A stretch of DNA of 64,000 nt from Polyodon spathula (lineage: Eukaryota; Chordata; Actinopteri; Acipenseriformes; Polyodontidae): contig NC_054558.1 of NCBI RefSeq assembly GCF_017654505.1, positions 8,766,220 to 8,830,219 of the forward strand, read 5' to 3'. The first letter of the stretch is position 1. Every line of letters begins with the position of its first letter. Positions 62,870-64,000 of the stretch are shown piece after piece. The translations under genes were made by a program, and so were the position numbers. Under the pieces are notes generated by a model. The model saw only the letters and a program-made list of their open reading frames with translations, ran no database searches and was not told where the DNA came from.

Positions 62870-64000
62870 TCTGCATTTTTGGTATTATTATCAGAGTTGT
62901 ATCGACTCGACTCGGAATCAAGTCGCAAAGACAGATTTCTGATCAATGAGAATAGTGATTTTTGAGTTTTGTCAGACACAAAAAAAACTAAACAACCACA
63001 ACATGGCGAGTGCACTAAAAGTACCTGCGGTGTGGAGTTCACTTTTAGTAATGACATAGTGGACCGGGAGAGAAACAGGCAGGCTGCATCCTGCCAGCAC
63101 TGCAAAGCGACAACATGAATAAACTGCATTCACAACACAGCACCGGTAACTGCCACAAACTCATACCGGTAGCTTTTTAGCTTTTCAACGGCTAAAATGA
63201 AAATCTGAAGTCACTAAAAACTCAATGCAACAGCGGTAGTTTTCCAAAATGAGGTAGTCGATATTCGATATTAATAAAAAAAATAATGCCAGGGCAAATT
63301 AAACAACATGGCAGAAAAAGCACTGATTAGAAGTTATTTTTCAGGTTTTGTTAGCACACAAAGATAATGAATGCATGGAAAATGTTTCTAATAAAAGTAC
63401 AATTTTGCCTAGTGAAAGCCTGAAATGTCAATAATTTGGTTAGTATCTGGTGCTCACTAGTCTCTTTATTTAATGTATGTGTGGTTGTGTGTATTTTATC
63501 TATATTTATGTACACATCATCTACAATGTGGGTGCTTTGTAGCTATTTCAAAATTCCCCTTTAAATCCAATTCTGAATAAAACATTGTTTACAGCACACA
63601 TTTGTTAAGCTAAAGCAAACTACTAAAAAACTACAAACGTTTGGAAGTTTACCTAAACTAATATTAGGAGTCCAAAGTCAGTGCTAATCAGGGTCTGTGA
63701 AACTAGAGGGTTATGTTTAAATTCTTAGTTAAAGACTTTAACGTTTAAAACATTTTGGTTTTTGTTCTTTCCAGTTGTGTCTTATACCTTAACAACCATA
63801 CACATTAAACCTGAACTGAAAGTTTGATGTACACGTATATTAAAGGTGACCGGAGAAAAAGTAAATTTAATGGAAAAAGACACTCCACAGCTCAGCTTAC
63901 ATTAAGAGGAGAGCTATGCAGTACAGATTCTGTTACCTGTGAATTATTCTTTGTTTTGTGGTATCATTCATTACTAAACACCCAACTGAGCACAGAGAAA
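62870..64000. other. Probable lemd2 intron, nothing recognised
   Basis: A/T-rich with no splice-bounded exon resembling the LEM domain on the - strand and no recognised repeat. Confidence 0.45.

Overview
The window is vertebrate nuclear DNA. It has multi-exon genes with GT-AG introns, CR1- and L2-like LINEs, tRNA-derived SINEs, hAT-like and foldback DNA transposons, and many microsatellites. Gene content and repeats suggest a ray-finned fish, probably an early-branching non-teleost such as a sturgeon or paddlefish; that placement is inference. Positions 5579-6078 are a 500-base assembly gap.

Seven protein genes can be read exon by exon, and all identifications come from residue patterns I recognise. 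From left to right: (1) bend6-like BEN-domain gene, + strand, coding 6343-10107, with a likely untranslated first exon and promoter at about 600-1150. (2) A decayed carboxylesterase-like remnant, - strand, 11834-10740. (3) bak1, the pro-apoptotic BCL2-family pore former, + strand, 17824-27621. (4) unc5cl, - strand, 35416-30543. (5) tspo, + strand, 38027-39900, head-to-head with unc5cl. (6) uqcc2, a complex III assembly factor, - strand, 43562-41384, tail-to-tail with tspo. (7) ip6k3, - strand, 52873-46556. (8) The C-terminal half of lemd2, - strand, 62479-59775; its LEM-domain exon lies outside the window or was not found.

The genes do not form one pathway. Three act at the mitochondrial surface or interior (bak1, tspo, uqcc2). 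lemd2 acts at the inner nuclear membrane, and unc5cl is a membrane-anchored death-domain adaptor. In human all seven orthologs lie on the short arm of chromosome 6 (6p21.3, 6p21.1 and 6p12), so the window looks like a compact version of an ancestral linkage group.

The space between exons is dominated by repeats. There is a CR1 LINE with a single stop codon and a single-base frameshift (14590-17350) and a second CR1 3' fragment (56947-57506). Two L2-like LINE remnants are present (22525-24870, split by a hAT-like insertion, and 44283-45580). There is a solo LTR with a target-site duplication in an ip6k3 intron. At least six copies of a foldback element of about 165 bp occur, plus a large palindrome of about 500 bp. 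Two SINEs share a body but have different 3' tails, and there are four minisatellites.

The most interesting single observation is a candidate 14- or 17-nt microexon in bak1 intron 4. It occupies the place where mammalian BAK1 carries its 20-nt neuronal microexon and would shift the frame in the same way.
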